A DNA stretch of 64,000 bases from CAXSBR01 sp964236495 (GCA_964236495.1 CAXSBR010000004.1:124001-188000); one strand, 5' to 3'; positions 1 to 9,296 are shown, numbered from the stretch's first letter. Made by a program: numbers and translations. Notes: generated from the sequence alone by a model not told the origin.

Positions 1-62
1 ACCGCCTGATTGCACGGTTCACGGGCAGGCGGACCAGGTGCGCCCACCAACGCAGCGGGGTT

Positions 63-115
63 GTGGATATCGACGGGCCGCTACCCGGGCCCGCCAGCGG
101 CTAGTCGATATCCAC
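63..115. repeat. nested inverted repeat (hairpin) in the upstream region
   Basis: Two perfect 12-bp arms (GTGGATATCGAC at 63-74, GTCGATATCCAC at 104-115) enclose a second pair of 6-bp arms (GCCGCT at 77-82, AGCGGC at 96-101). The element could form a long stem in RNA or be a dyad operator. No T-run follows on either strand, so a standard Rho-independent terminator is not supported. The rest of the first 265 bases holds GC-rich near-repeats, including a 13-bp direct duplication around 160-185, and no gene I can support. Confidence 0.6.
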
Positions 116-265
116 GACTCAGGCATGCAGCGCGCGCCATCTCTGCGCGCCACCCTTGTGCGCCACCCTTGTGCGCCAACTGCGCGCGCCATCTCCGCGC
201 GGCGCTCGATAGGCTCTGGCACGCTCGGGAAGACAGCACCGTGACGGCGCGAGGATGGACTTCCA

Positions 266-1981
266 GTGACTGAGCAGCGCAGCGCGCAGTGGTACGCCGG
301 CAGCGGCCGGGACGCCTACATCCACCGTGCCTGGATGCGTCGGGGCCTGCCCGCCGATGCCTTCGACGGCCGCCCGCACATTGCCATCGCTAACACCGCC
401 TCGGACCTCACCCCCTGCAACAGCCACCTCGACGAGGTTGCCCAGAGCGTCAAGCAGGGGGTGTATGCCGCCGGGGGCATCCCGCTCAACCTGCCCGTCG
501 TCTCGCTCGGGGAAACTCTCGTCCGCCCGACCGCCATGCTCTGGCGCAACATGGCCGCGATGGCGACCGAGGAGATGCTGCGCGCCAATCCGATCGACGG
601 CGTCGTCCTGCTGGGCGGCTGCGACAAGACCATTCCGGCGTTGTTGATGGCTGCCGCCTCAGTCGATCTGCCCGCGGTGGTGGTGCCGGGTGGCCCGATG
701 CTGACCGGAACGTTCCGTGGGCAGGCCCTGGGTTGTGGCACCGACGTCTGGCGCCTGTCCGAGGAGGTCCGGGCCGGCACCCTGTCTGAGGAGCAGTTCA
801 TCAGGTCCGAATCGTCGATGATCCGCAGCCGCGGGCACTGCAACACGATGGGCACTGCCTCGACTATGGGGCTGCTTGCCGAAGCTATGGGCATGGTGCT
901 GCCCGGTCTGGCGGGCACGCCGGCGCCGGACAGTCGACTGCTCGAGAGCGCCCACGCCACCGGTCGCCTGGCCGTCGAAATGGTGGCCGAACACCGCACT
1001 CCGTCGAGCCTGCTGACCCGCGGATCGTTTCTGAACGCGATCGTGACATTGGCAGCGATCGGCGGCTCCACGAACGCCGTGGTTCATCTACTTGCCATCG
1101 CCGGTCGGCTGGGCATTGCGTTGAGCCAGGACGACTTCGACGCCGTGGGCGCCGACATACCGCTGCTGGTGGACCTGCAACCGGCCGGACGCTTTCTGAT
1201 GGAGGACTTCTTTCGCGCCGGTGGTCTGCATGCCGTGCTGCGGGAGGTGGTCGACCTGCTCGATCCAACGGCGCTCACCGTCACCGGCAAGCCGTTGGTC
1301 GACTACCTGTCCTCGGCTCAGATCTGGGACTCCACCGTCATCCGTTCCCGAGCCGAGCCGCTGCAGCCCCGGGCCGGCATCGCCGTTCTGTACGGCAATC
1401 TCGCACCCGACGGTGCCGTCATCAAGCCCGCCGCGGCATCAGAGCACCTTCTTCGCCACCGCGGCCGAGCGCTGGTGTTCGACTCGATCGAGGATTTGCA
1501 CGCCCGCATCGACGACCCCGACCTCGACGTCGACGCCGACTCGGTACTGGTTCTGCGCGGCTGTGGCCCCAAGGGTTACCCCGGCATGCCGGAGGTCGCG
1601 AACATGCCGCTGCCGGCGAAGCTCCTGCGGCAGGGTGTTCGCGACATGGTCCGCATCTGTGACGGACGGATGAGCGGAACCGCCTACGGCACCGTCGTAC
1701 TGCACGTGTGCCCCGAAGCGGCCGCCGGTGGACCGCTCGGGCTGGTGCGTACCGGCGACATCATCGTGCTCGACGTTCCCGCCCGGCGTCTCGAGCTCGA
1801 CGTTCCAGCCACGGAGTTGGCGCTACGAATGCCCGCTCCCGCCACCGTCGAGGCGTACGCGAAGCCCGAGCGAGGCTGGGAACGCCTCTATGTGCAGACC
1901 GTCGGGCAGGCCAACACCGGCGCCGACCTGGACTTCTTGCAGGGCTCGAGCGGCTCGCAGGTGGTGCGCGAATCGCACTAG
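266..1981 (+). CDS. IlvD/Edd family dehydratase, probably a sugar-acid dehydratase
   Basis: A 571-residue member of the iron-sulfur dehydratase family (dihydroxy-acid, phosphogluconate and aldonic-acid dehydratases), which removes water from a 2,3-dihydroxy acid to give a 2-keto acid. Three cluster cysteines are visible in family context: TPCN (Cys51), GGCDKT (Cys119) and GHCNTMGTAST (Cys192). A GxCGPKGYPGMPE-type stretch and a DGRMSGT substrate loop lie near the C-terminus. The wording around the cysteines looks closer to arabinonate/xylonate-type dehydratases than to the branched-chain IlvD, but the substrate is inferred. The start is GTG at 266, with a purine-rich GGATGG stretch about ten bases upstream. 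No sugar-catabolism neighbours are in the window. Confidence 0.85.
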   Translation: MTEQRSAQWYAGSGRDAYIHRAWMRRGLPADAFDGRPHIAIANTASDLTPCNSHLDEVAQSVKQGVYAAGGIPLNLPVVSLGETLVRPTAMLWRNMAAMATEEMLRANPIDGVVLLGGCDKTIPALLMAAASVDLPAVVVPGGPMLTGTFRGQALGCGTDVWRLSEEVRAGTLSEEQFIRSESSMIRSRGHCNTMGTASTMGLLAEAMGMVLPGLAGTPAPDSRLLESAHATGRLAVEMVAEHRTPSSLLTRGSFLNAIVTLAAIGGSTNAVVHLLAIAGRLGIALSQDDFDAVGADIPLLVDLQPAGRFLMEDFFRAGGLHAVLREVVDLLDPTALTVTGKPLVDYLSSAQIWDSTVIRSRAEPLQPRAGIAVLYGNLAPDGAVIKPAAASEHLLRHRGRALVFDSIEDLHARIDDPDLDVDADSVLVLRGCGPKGYPGMPEVANMPLPAKLLRQGVRDMVRICDGRMSGTAYGTVVLHVCPEAAAGGPLGLVRTGDIIVLDVPARRLELDVPATELALRMPAPATVEAYAKPERGWERLYVQTVGQANTGADLDFLQGSSGSQVVRESH

Positions 1982-2210
1982 TGCAGGACCATCCCGGCGC
2001 GGATCGATGTCGCGGCGCAACGGGATGGAGCGCTCAGCGGCGGCGCTGAGACACGGACGACATCGCGCGCGGCGACATCGGCGACATCGCGCGTGAACCG
2101 CGGTTGCGCGGGGGGCCTGGGCGTAGGCTCTGCTCAAGCGCTGCACCGACCGCGTGCTCCTAGCCTCGGTGACGGCATCTGCCCACCACCTCAAGAGGCG
2201 ACTTTTCATC

Positions 2211-5200
2211 GTGTCGACCACGGACCAGACCACGCCGGACACCGCGACCGCGACAGACTTCGGGGCGAACCAGTGGCTCGTGGAGGACATGTTCGAGCTC
2301 TACCAGCGTGATCCAGCCAGTGTCGATCCGGCCTGGCACGATTTCTTCGCCGACTACGGCGGCCCCGGCGTCAAGGCCAAGCAGTCGGCTACCGAAACGC
2401 CCGCGGGTGCTGCAGAGTCGATCCAGGCCACCCGAGCCGGCAGCGGGCGTGACACCGAGCCTGCGCAGCCCGCAGCACCGAGTCCAGCCTTGCCCGAACC
2501 GGTCGCAATGCCGACGCCGGCCGCCAAGGCTCCGCCTGTCTCTGCGCCACTCTCCGCGAACGGCTCGTCGCCAGCAGCCACGCCCGCCCGCGTTCCCTCA
2601 GCCACTGCACCCACTGCATCCACGGCGCCACCCGTAGCCCGCCCGGCTCCATCGACGACACCTGCCAAGACCCCGGCCGCCGACGACGAGCAGTCGATCA
2701 TGCTGCGCGGCGCCGCCGCCCGCGTCGTGATCAACATGGAAGCCTCTCTCGGGCTACCCACCGCCACCAGCGTGCGCGCGGTTCCGGCCAAGCTGTTGAT
2801 CGACAACCGGGTGGTGATCAACAACCATCTGCGCCGATCACGTGGCGGGAAGGTCAGCTTCACGCACCTGATCGGCTACGCGGTCGTCAAAGCCGCGACG
2901 CAGATTCCGGCGATGAACGCGCACTTCGCCGAGGTCAACAGCAAGCCCGCACTCATTCAGCCAAAGCACGTCAACCTCGGCCTGGCCATCGATCTGCCGG
3001 GCAAGGACGGCTCGCGATCGCTGGTCGTGGTGGCCATCAAGGGCGCCGACGGCATGACGTTCGCTCAGTTTTGGACTGCCTACGAGGAGCTGATTCGCAA
3101 GGCGCGCGCCGGCAAGCTGGGCGCCGACGACTTCGCCGGCACCACCTTGAGCCTCACCAACCCTGGCACCATCGGCACCAATCACTCCGTGCCGCGGCTG
3201 ATGTCGGGCCAGGGCACGATCGTCGGCGTCGGCGCGATGGAGTATCCGGCCGAGTTCTCCGGCGCAAGCGAGGAGGCTCTGGTCGAGGCGGCCATCGGCA
3301 AGATCATGACGTTGACGTCCACCTACGACCACCGCATCATCCAGGGCGCGCAGAGCGGTGAGTTCCTCCGCCGGGTCCATCAGCTGCTGCTGGGTGAGGA
3401 CGGCTTCTACGACGAGGTGTTCACCTCTCTGCACATCCCCTACGAGCCGGTGCGCTGGCTGACCGACCGGGAATTCAGCCACGAGGGGCAGATCGACAAG
3501 GCCGCCCGCGTCATCGAACTGATCAACGCCTACCGCACCAACGGCCACCTGATAGCCGACACCGATCCGCTGGAATTCAAGATCCGCACGCATCCCGACC
3601 TCGACATCACCCGGCACGGGCTCACCCTGTGGGACCTGGAGCGCGAGTTTGCCGTGGGCGGGTTCGCCGGCGAGAAGTTGATGAAGTTGCGCGACATCCT
3701 GGGCGTGCTGCGCGACGCGTACTGCCGGCGGGTCGGCGTGGAATACATGCACATCACCGATCCGGCGCAGCGCCAGTGGCTGCAGCAGCGGGTGGAGGTC
3801 AAGCACAATCCGCCGCCCAAGGAGGAGCAGAAGCACATCCTGAGCCGGCTCAACGTAGCCGAGGCGTTCGAGACGTTCCTGCAGACCAAGTACGTCGGGC
3901 AGAAGCGGTTCAGCCTCGAGGGCAGCGAGACCATGATCGCCGTACTGGACGCGATCCTGCGTACGGCCACCGAGCAGGAACTGGACGAGGTCGTCGTGGG
4001 CATGGCGCACCGCGGCCGGCTCAACGTGCTGTCCAACATCGTCGGCAAACCGCTCGCCACGATCTTCGACGAGTTCGAGGGCAACATCGATCCGAGCACT
4101 GCCCAGGGCTCGGGTGACGTCAAGTACCACCTGGGTTCGCGAGGCTGCTTCACCGCTCCCGACGGCAAGACCATCGACGTGTCCCTGGCTGCGAACCCGT
4201 CGCATCTGGAAGCCGTCGATCCGGTGCTGGAGGGCCTCGTGCGCGCCAAGCAGGACGTGCTGGACAAGGGCGATCAGGGCTTCACCGTTCTGCCCGTCCT
4301 CGTTCACGGCGACGCGGCATTCGCCGGGCAGGGCGTGGTGGCCGAGACCCTGAATCTGTCGCAGCTGCGCGGTTACCGCACCGGCGGCACCGTGCACCTG
4401 ATCGTCAACAACCAGGTCGGCTTCACCACCTCGCCGACAGCGGCGCGGTCCTCGCTGTACAGCACCGACGTCGCCCGGATGATCAACGCACCGGTATTCC
4501 ACGTCAACGGTGACGACCCCGAAGCGTGCGTCCGGGTGGCCGCGCTGGCAGTGCAGTTCCGCCGTCAGTTCCGCAAGGACGTCGTGGTCGACATGGTGTG
4601 CTACCGCCGCCGTGGGCACAACGAGGCTGATAATCCCTCGTTCACCCAGCCGCTGATGTACGACATCATCGACGGCAAGCGCAGCATTCGCAAGCTCTAC
4701 ACCGAGGCGCTCGTCGGTCGCGGCGACATCACTCTGGACGAGGCCGAAGAGGCGCTGCGCGACTTCCACGCCCAGCTGGAGAAGGTCTTCAACGAGACCC
4801 GCGGTGCCAGCGGACGTTCCAAGCCCGAGCCTGTGATGGGCGAGAGCGCGTCGTCGCTGCGCACGGCCACCGCGGTCTCGCCGGGCGTTTTGAAGCAGAT
4901 CGCCGACACCTACGCCGCCCTGCCGGCAAATTTCACGGTGCATCCCCGCCTCAAGCCGCAGATGGACAAGCGGGTGGCGATGGCCACCGGCGGCGACGTC
5001 GACTGGGCTACCGGTGAACTGTTTGCCTTCGGTTCGCTCATGCTGGAAGGCCATCCCGTGCGCCTGGCCGGCCAGGACACCCGCCGGGGGACCTTCAGTC
5101 AACGCCACAGCGTGCTGGTGGACCGCGTTACCGGCGAGGAGTACACGCCGCTACGCAACCTGTCGCCGACTCAGGCGCCCTTCCACGTCTATGACTCCCT

Positions 5201-6008
5201 GCTCAGCGAGTTCGCCGCAGTCGGCTTCGAGTATGGATATTCGGTGGCCAACCGGGGCGCATTGGTGTGCTGGGAGGCGCAGTTCGGCGATTTCACCGGC
5301 GGCGCGCAGACGATCATCGACGAATTCATCAGCTCCGGTGAGGCCAAGTGGGGCCAGCGCAGCGGGGTGACGCTACTGCTCCCCCACGGCTACGAGGGCC
5401 AGGGGCCCGATCATTCTTCCGCGCGGCCCGAGCGGTTCCTTCAGCTCGCGGCGGAGAACAACCTGACGATTGCGATGTGCTCCACGCCGGCGAGCTACTT
5501 CCATCTGCTGCGCCGGCAAGCGTTGACCGGCGTCCATCGGCCGCTGATCGCCTTCACGCCCAAGTCACTGCTGCGCCTGAAGGCCGCAGTGAGCCAGATC
5601 GCCGACTTCACCGAGGTCGACTTCCGCCCCGTGCTGGCCGATCCCGAGGTGACGCCGAACGAGGTTCAGCGGGTGGTGCTGTGCAGCGGCAAGGTCTACT
5701 ACGACCTGCTGGCCGCGCGTGGGCAGCGGCGCGACGTCGCGCTGATCCGGCTCGAGCAGCTGTACCCGTTGCCGGTGGAGGAGCTTGTGCCCGAGCTGAA
5801 CCGCTTCCTGGCCGCTGAGCTGGTGTGGACGCAGGAGGAACCGCGCAATCAGGGTGCGTGGCCGTTCCTGGCGCTGAATCTGCCCGATTATTTGGACGGC
5901 CGCGCGCTGACGTCAGTGTCGCGTGCGTCCTCGGCTTCGCCGGCCGTCGGGTCGGCGCGAGTTCACCTGGCACAGCAGCAGGACCTCGTCGAGCGCGCGC
6001 TGGGCTGA
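2211..6008 (+). CDS. kgd: multifunctional 2-oxoglutarate metabolism enzyme (E1o with N-terminal E2-like acyltransferase)
   Basis: The 1265-residue fused enzyme of actinobacteria combines 2-oxoglutarate decarboxylase/dehydrogenase (E1, thiamine diphosphate) with a dihydrolipoyl succinyltransferase-like domain in the cytosolic citric acid cycle. Order: short E1 N-terminal segment (FGANQWLVEDMFELY), Ala/Pro-rich linker (about residues 50-155), acyltransferase domain ending in YDHRIIQGA with catalytic His at about 374, then the E1 domain with the thiamine-binding GDAAFAGQGVVAET near residue 700. GTG at 2211 is chosen because a good ribosome site (AAGAGGCG) precedes it and the family begins just before FGANQW. 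The frame stays open back to 2154, which would add 19 residues. Length is close to the mycobacterial protein (about 1230). Confidence 0.95.
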   Translation: MSTTDQTTPDTATATDFGANQWLVEDMFELYQRDPASVDPAWHDFFADYGGPGVKAKQSATETPAGAAESIQATRAGSGRDTEPAQPAAPSPALPEPVAMPTPAAKAPPVSAPLSANGSSPAATPARVPSATAPTASTAPPVARPAPSTTPAKTPAADDEQSIMLRGAAARVVINMEASLGLPTATSVRAVPAKLLIDNRVVINNHLRRSRGGKVSFTHLIGYAVVKAATQIPAMNAHFAEVNSKPALIQPKHVNLGLAIDLPGKDGSRSLVVVAIKGADGMTFAQFWTAYEELIRKARAGKLGADDFAGTTLSLTNPGTIGTNHSVPRLMSGQGTIVGVGAMEYPAEFSGASEEALVEAAIGKIMTLTSTYDHRIIQGAQSGEFLRRVHQLLLGEDGFYDEVFTSLHIPYEPVRWLTDREFSHEGQIDKAARVIELINAYRTNGHLIADTDPLEFKIRTHPDLDITRHGLTLWDLEREFAVGGFAGEKLMKLRDILGVLRDAYCRRVGVEYMHITDPAQRQWLQQRVEVKHNPPPKEEQKHILSRLNVAEAFETFLQTKYVGQKRFSLEGSETMIAVLDAILRTATEQELDEVVVGMAHRGRLNVLSNIVGKPLATIFDEFEGNIDPSTAQGSGDVKYHLGSRGCFTAPDGKTIDVSLAANPSHLEAVDPVLEGLVRAKQDVLDKGDQGFTVLPVLVHGDAAFAGQGVVAETLNLSQLRGYRTGGTVHLIVNNQVGFTTSPTAARSSLYSTDVARMINAPVFHVNGDDPEACVRVAALAVQFRRQFRKDVVVDMVCYRRRGHNEADNPSFTQPLMYDIIDGKRSIRKLYTEALVGRGDITLDEAEEALRDFHAQLEKVFNETRGASGRSKPEPVMGESASSLRTATAVSPGVLKQIADTYAALPANFTVHPRLKPQMDKRVAMATGGDVDWATGELFAFGSLMLEGHPVRLAGQDTRRGTFSQRHSVLVDRVTGEEYTPLRNLSPTQAPFHVYDSLLSEFAAVGFEYGYSVANRGALVCWEAQFGDFTGGAQTIIDEFISSGEAKWGQRSGVTLLLPHGYEGQGPDHSSARPERFLQLAAENNLTIAMCSTPASYFHLLRRQALTGVHRPLIAFTPKSLLRLKAAVSQIADFTEVDFRPVLADPEVTPNEVQRVVLCSGKVYYDLLAARGQRRDVALIRLEQLYPLPVEELVPELNRFLAAELVWTQEEPRNQGAWPFLALNLPDYLDGRALTSVSRASSASPAVGSARVHLAQQQDLVERALG

Positions 6009-6063
6009 CCGTTCGTCAGGCGCCGACGGTCGACCGCCACGCGGAGCGGGGACAATTGCGCTC

Positions 6064-6237
6064 ATGTATGCCACCGACCGCGGTATCGAGGAGCTCGAGC
6101 AACGGCGCGGCGAGGAGGACGTCAGTCTCGCCTGGCTAGCCGACCGGCTGCGCGCCTTCGTCGACGCCAATCCCGACTTCGAGGTTGCGATCGACCGGCT
6201 TGCAACGTGGCTTGCCCGCGACGACGAGGACGACTGA
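6064..6237 (+). CDS. small conserved actinobacterial protein (DUF6104-like)
   Basis: A 57-residue acidic protein that opens MYATDRGIEELEQRR and closes with a run of Asp/Glu. The wording matches the short DUF6104 family that commonly lies just downstream of kgd in actinobacteria, from memory. No catalytic motif or membrane segment is visible and the function is unknown. It follows kgd on the same strand after 55 bases and converges with the membrane gene at 6248. Confidence 0.7.
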   Translation: MYATDRGIEELEQRRGEEDVSLAWLADRLRAFVDANPDFEVAIDRLATWLARDDEDD

Positions 6238-6247
6238 ATGCCTGTCG

Positions 6248-6940
6248 TCAGGTCGCCGGCCCCGCCGCTGCCTGCGTCGCCACGGCGTCGCCGGTTGGTA
6301 CGGCGTCGCCGGCTGATACGGAATAGCCGGCTGGAACAGGCACCTGCGACGTGGGTGACGCTGCCTGATAGCCGAACAGGCGCAAAAACAGCTGGGCCAG
6401 CGGCCCGATCGTCACCGCGAAGATCACCGTTCCGATCCCGACGCTGCCGCCCAATAGCCATCCGCAGGCCAGCACGGTCACCTCGATCGCGGTACGTGTG
6501 ACTCGCACCGACAGCCCGGTTCGCCGCGCCAGTCCCGTCATCAGTCCGTCGCGGGGACCGGCACCCCACCCGACGCTGACGTACATGCCGGTGGCCACCG
6601 CGCAGAGCACCACGGCTGCGATCAGCATCGGGATGCGGGCGTCGAGGCGGTGGGTGACGGGTATCAGCGGCAGCACGCGGTCGAAGACGATGCCGATCAG
6701 CACCGCGTTGCATACGGTGCCGAAGCCGGGCCGCTGACGCAGCGGAATCCAGGCCAGCAGCACGAGCACACCCACGGCCACTACGACGGTGCCCATCGAG
6801 ACGCCGACGCGGCGGGACACGCCCTGGTGGAAGACGTCCCACGGGTCCAGCCCGAGATTGGCCCGCACCATCAGGTCCATCGAAACGGCGTAGATCGCCA
6901 GCCCCACCCACAGCTGCACGACTCGGGTCGCAGTTCTCAT
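6248..6940 (-). CDS. yczE: YczE/YitT-type integral membrane protein
   Basis: A membrane protein of about 230 residues with five or so hydrophobic helices. The family signature region LGLDPWDVFHQG follows the first helix, and GWGAGPRDGLMTGLARRTG lies between later helices. The last 35 residues form a soluble tail with repeats of the type GDAVPTGDAV, unlike the compact family core. ATG at 6938-6940 is chosen over an upstream ATG that adds seven residues, because MRTATRVVQL runs straight into helix 1. Function is uncertain. In many bacteria yczE is divergent from a MocR-type regulator (yczR), and a remnant of such a gene lies immediately upstream here. Confidence 0.8.
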   Translation of the reverse strand: MRTATRVVQLWVGLAIYAVSMDLMVRANLGLDPWDVFHQGVSRRVGVSMGTVVVAVGVLVLLAWIPLRQRPGFGTVCNAVLIGIVFDRVLPLIPVTHRLDARIPMLIAAVVLCAVATGMYVSVGWGAGPRDGLMTGLARRTGLSVRVTRTAIEVTVLACGWLLGGSVGIGTVIFAVTIGPLAQLFLRLFGYQAASPTSQVPVPAGYSVSAGDAVPTGDAVATQAAAGPAT

Positions 6941-6949
6941 GAATCCACT

Positions 6950-7189
6950 ATGGCCTGCCACCTCTTCCCGACGGCATATAACGGGCTGAAGGGTGATCAG
7001 CCCAGCCGGCGCGGGCTGCGCATCGTGGCCCGTTCGCGCTTCGGCCTGGACGGCACCATGGAACGCCTCCTCCGGCTGCCCTACACCCTGCCCGACGAGG
7101 ACCTGCGCGAGGCGGTCGACCGGTTGGCGAGAGCCTGGGCCGAGCTGGACCGCGCCGGCGGTGCCTACTCGCCGTTGATCGTGGCCTGA
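6950..7189 (+). pseudogene. remnant of a MocR/YczR-type aminotransferase-like regulator (C-terminal end only)
   Basis: The translation contains SRFGLDGTMERLLRLPYTLP followed by DEDLREAVDRLARAWAEL. This matches the last stretch of PLP-fold MocR (GntR-aminotransferase) regulators of the YczR type. About 60 residues remain of a protein normally near 470, and no helix-turn-helix or PLP-lysine region lies upstream. The readable family match begins near 7010; the ATG at 6950 is only the first in-frame start. It is divergent from yczE and overlaps the 3' end of the protease gene on the other strand by 25 bases. I infer a deletion that removed the regulator and left its tail. Confidence 0.6.
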
Positions 7190-7542
7190 GTGTCCGGTGC
7201 CGCCGCGATCCGGCCCGGCAAGTGAAGCCCGGGCCGCCAGCGGAGCACAACCACTGCCTCCACATCAGCGACGCCGTGCACGTCGCTGTCGCCGGCTGCG
7301 AACGGGTTGTCGCTGCGCAGCATCCATCCGTCATCGGATCGCGCGACAGCCCGTTTGACGACCCGGGCCGCGGGCAGGTCGCGGAAGCGTCCGACCACCA
7401 TCCGCCCGGCCAGATCCCCGGTGCGGCCCACGGCGAGCCGTCGGATCAACAGGACGTCGCCGGGATGCAACGTGGGCACCATGGACGGACCGTGTACGCG
7501 AACCAGCCGCCAGCGTCGCACCCGCCCATCGTCCCTGGCCAT
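7165..7542 (-). CDS. sodX: S26-family (signal-peptidase-like) protease, probable nickel-SOD maturation protease
   Basis: A 125-residue LexA/signal-peptidase-fold protein. The catalytic serine is in GPSMVPTL (Ser20) and the general-base lysine in RVVKRAVA (Lys63). It lacks a clear N-terminal membrane anchor, so it is probably cytosolic. It is divergent from the nickel superoxide dismutase gene with about 180 bases between starts. Dedicated proteases of this type remove the SodN leader so that the His and Cys residues of the mature N-terminus can bind nickel. The substrate assignment rests on this context. The longer open frame to 7746 is rejected because its N-terminus is unlike the family. 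Confidence 0.8.
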   Translation of the reverse strand: MARDDGRVRRWRLVRVHGPSMVPTLHPGDVLLIRRLAVGRTGDLAGRMVVGRFRDLPAARVVKRAVARSDDGWMLRSDNPFAAGDSDVHGVADVEAVVVLRWRPGLHLPGRIAAAPDTQATINGE

Positions 7543-7720
7543 GACTACCGAGCCACGACCGGTGCACCTGCGGCTCGCATCCGAGCCGGTAGTAGGGTCC
7601 ACGGCAGGTGCCGACGCCGCTCGCCAAGCGGTGCAGCGACCGGACACCAGTCGATCCGTTTCATCCGTGCCTCGCGCCTCTTGCGACCCGAGGCGATGTC
7701 TCAGAGAAGGGCGTTTCCCC

Positions 7721-8119
7721 ATGCGACTGCGCTTCCGGCTTTCCACCGTCTCCGCTCACTGCGACCTGCCCTGCGGTGTGTACGACCCCGCTCAGGCCCG
7801 CATCGAGGCCGAGTCGGTCAAGGCCATCATGGAGAAGTATCAGGGCAACCAAGACCCGGTGTTCCGCACCCGCGCGCTGATCATCAAAGAACAGCGCGCC
7901 GAACTGGTCAAGCACCACCTGTGGGTGCTGTGGACCGATTACTTCAAGCCGCCGCACTTCGAGAAGTACCCGCAGCTGCACCAGCTGTTCAACGAGGCGA
8001 CGAAGGCTGCTGGAGCGGCCGGCGGCAAGGGCTCGGTCGATCCGGCCGAGGGGCAGAAGGTGCTCGACTACATCGCCCAGATCGACACGATCTTCTGGGA
8101 GACCAAGAAGGCCGCGTGA
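7721..8119 (+). CDS. sodN: nickel superoxide dismutase
   Basis: A 132-residue precursor that converts superoxide to oxygen and peroxide. A 12-residue leader (MRLRFRLSTVSA) is followed by the nickel hook HCDLPCGVYDP, so His13 becomes the mature N-terminus and Cys14 and Cys18 complete the site. The remaining 120 residues match the length of the mature family enzyme. The ATG at 7721 has an AGAAGGG ribosome site about nine bases upstream. It is divergent from its probable maturation protease, and a phosphatase gene follows after 22 bases. Family members are often controlled by the nickel sensor Nur, but I could not find a convincing Nur box. Confidence 0.96.
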   Translation: MRLRFRLSTVSAHCDLPCGVYDPAQARIEAESVKAIMEKYQGNQDPVFRTRALIIKEQRAELVKHHLWVLWTDYFKPPHFEKYPQLHQLFNEATKAAGAAGGKGSVDPAEGQKVLDYIAQIDTIFWETKKAA

Positions 8120-8141
8120 CAAAACCTCGCAGGTCGCATCC

Positions 8142-8810
8142 GTGACGACCTCGGGACCGGGAGCCGGCGCGACCACCGAGCTGGCTCCCGGTTCTGTCCC
8201 GCCTTCACCGCCCGGGGCGCTCACCGACTCTGCCGAGATTTGGCTGATCCGCCACGGCGAGACCGAGTGGAGCAAGTCGGGCCAGCACACCGGGCGCACT
8301 GACCTCGATCTCACCGAGCACGGCGTGGAGCAAGCCCTGGCGCTACGGCCCCTGCTGGCGACGATGACTCCGGCGTTGGTGCTGTGCAGTCCGCGGCATC
8401 GTTCACAGCGCACCGCCGAACTGGCCGGCGTCCGGATCGACGCGATCGATGACGACCTGGCCGAATGGGACTACGGCGACTACGAAGGCCTGACCACGCC
8501 ACAGATCCGCCAGCACGACCGGCAGTGGACGATCTGGGACGACCGCGTCCCCGGCGGCGAGACCGCGGCCCAGGTGAGCGCGCGCGCCGACCGGGTGATC
8601 GCCCGAGCCGTCGACATGGTGTCGATCGGACCGGTGCTGCTGTTCGGGCACGGCCACATCAACCGGGTGATCGGCGCCCGGTGGCTCGGCCTACCCGCCC
8701 GCTCCGGCGGAATGTTCGCGTTGGGCACCGCGGCGCCGTGCCTGCTGGGTGCCGAGCACCATCGCCCGGTGATCGTGCGCTGGAACATCACCAATCCCGC
8801 CGCCGGGTGA
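8142..8810 (+). CDS. histidine phosphatase family protein (phosphoglycerate-mutase-like)
   Basis: A 222-residue acid-phosphatase/mutase-fold protein with the catalytic motif LIRHGETEW (His38) and the second histidine in LLFGHGHINR. The first 30 residues are a Pro/Ser/Gly-rich tail. Substrates of such proteins range from sugar phosphates to cofactor precursors and cannot be read from the sequence. GTG at 8142 follows sodN by 22 bases, so the genes may be co-transcribed, although no functional link to SOD is known. Confidence 0.8.
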   Translation: MTTSGPGAGATTELAPGSVPPSPPGALTDSAEIWLIRHGETEWSKSGQHTGRTDLDLTEHGVEQALALRPLLATMTPALVLCSPRHRSQRTAELAGVRIDAIDDDLAEWDYGDYEGLTTPQIRQHDRQWTIWDDRVPGGETAAQVSARADRVIARAVDMVSIGPVLLFGHGHINRVIGARWLGLPARSGGMFALGTAAPCLLGAEHHRPVIVRWNITNPAAG

Positions 8811-8856
8811 GGTGGCCGCAGTCAGTTTGTCCTGAGCCCAAGCATTGTTGCGAGGG

Positions 8857-9258
8857 TCAACGTTGCAACTGGGCGCGCGCGGCGGGCGTCAGGAGCAGAC
8901 CGAGCACTGCCAGCGCGCTGACCAGGACGACCGCGCCCCACCCCGGGCGACCGGAAGGAAAGGCCAGTGAGTAGCCGACCGGCAGGGCCAGCACTTCCAG
9001 CACTACCAACGGCGTGCGGGCCGCGGCCGCAAGCCGAGCGATGGCCCGTGCGAGTACCGCCAACAACACCGCGCCACCGAGGGCGAAGCCGGCGTCACTC
9101 AGCGCCCGACCGACGTCGTCAGCACGGCCCAGCGCCGTCTGCACCCCTATGAACAGGGCACCTGCAAGCAGCCCCGCGGCCTGAATCAGCACGACCACTG
9201 CGGCCAACCGGATCTCGCCTGCAATCGCGTCGGCCCGTTTCACCGCAGTCGACTTCAC
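8857..9258 (-). CDS. small integral membrane protein of unknown function
   Basis: About 133 residues with four hydrophobic segments (starting LAAVVVLIQAAGLLAG) joined by short loops. I recognise no named family, though small four-helix proteins of this kind are common in actinobacteria. The start is uncertain. GTG at 9258 or at 9243 fits, and the frame is open to 9372, but the upstream part is Arg-rich and overlaps the divergent lipid-kinase gene. Confidence 0.5.
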   Translation of the reverse strand: MKSTAVKRADAIAGEIRLAAVVVLIQAAGLLAGALFIGVQTALGRADDVGRALSDAGFALGGAVLLAVLARAIARLAAAARTPLVVLEVLALPVGYSLAFPSGRPGWGAVVLVSALAVLGLLLTPAARAQLQR

Positions 9259-9296
9259 AGCAGTCGACGTTACCGCCCTGGGTAGTGTTCGGATCC

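Noticed and set aside
2838..5108. Long minus-strand open frame opposite kgd
   Set aside because: It is the complement of a strongly conserved gene, with His/Leu/Val-rich translation typical of antisense frames in GC-rich DNA.
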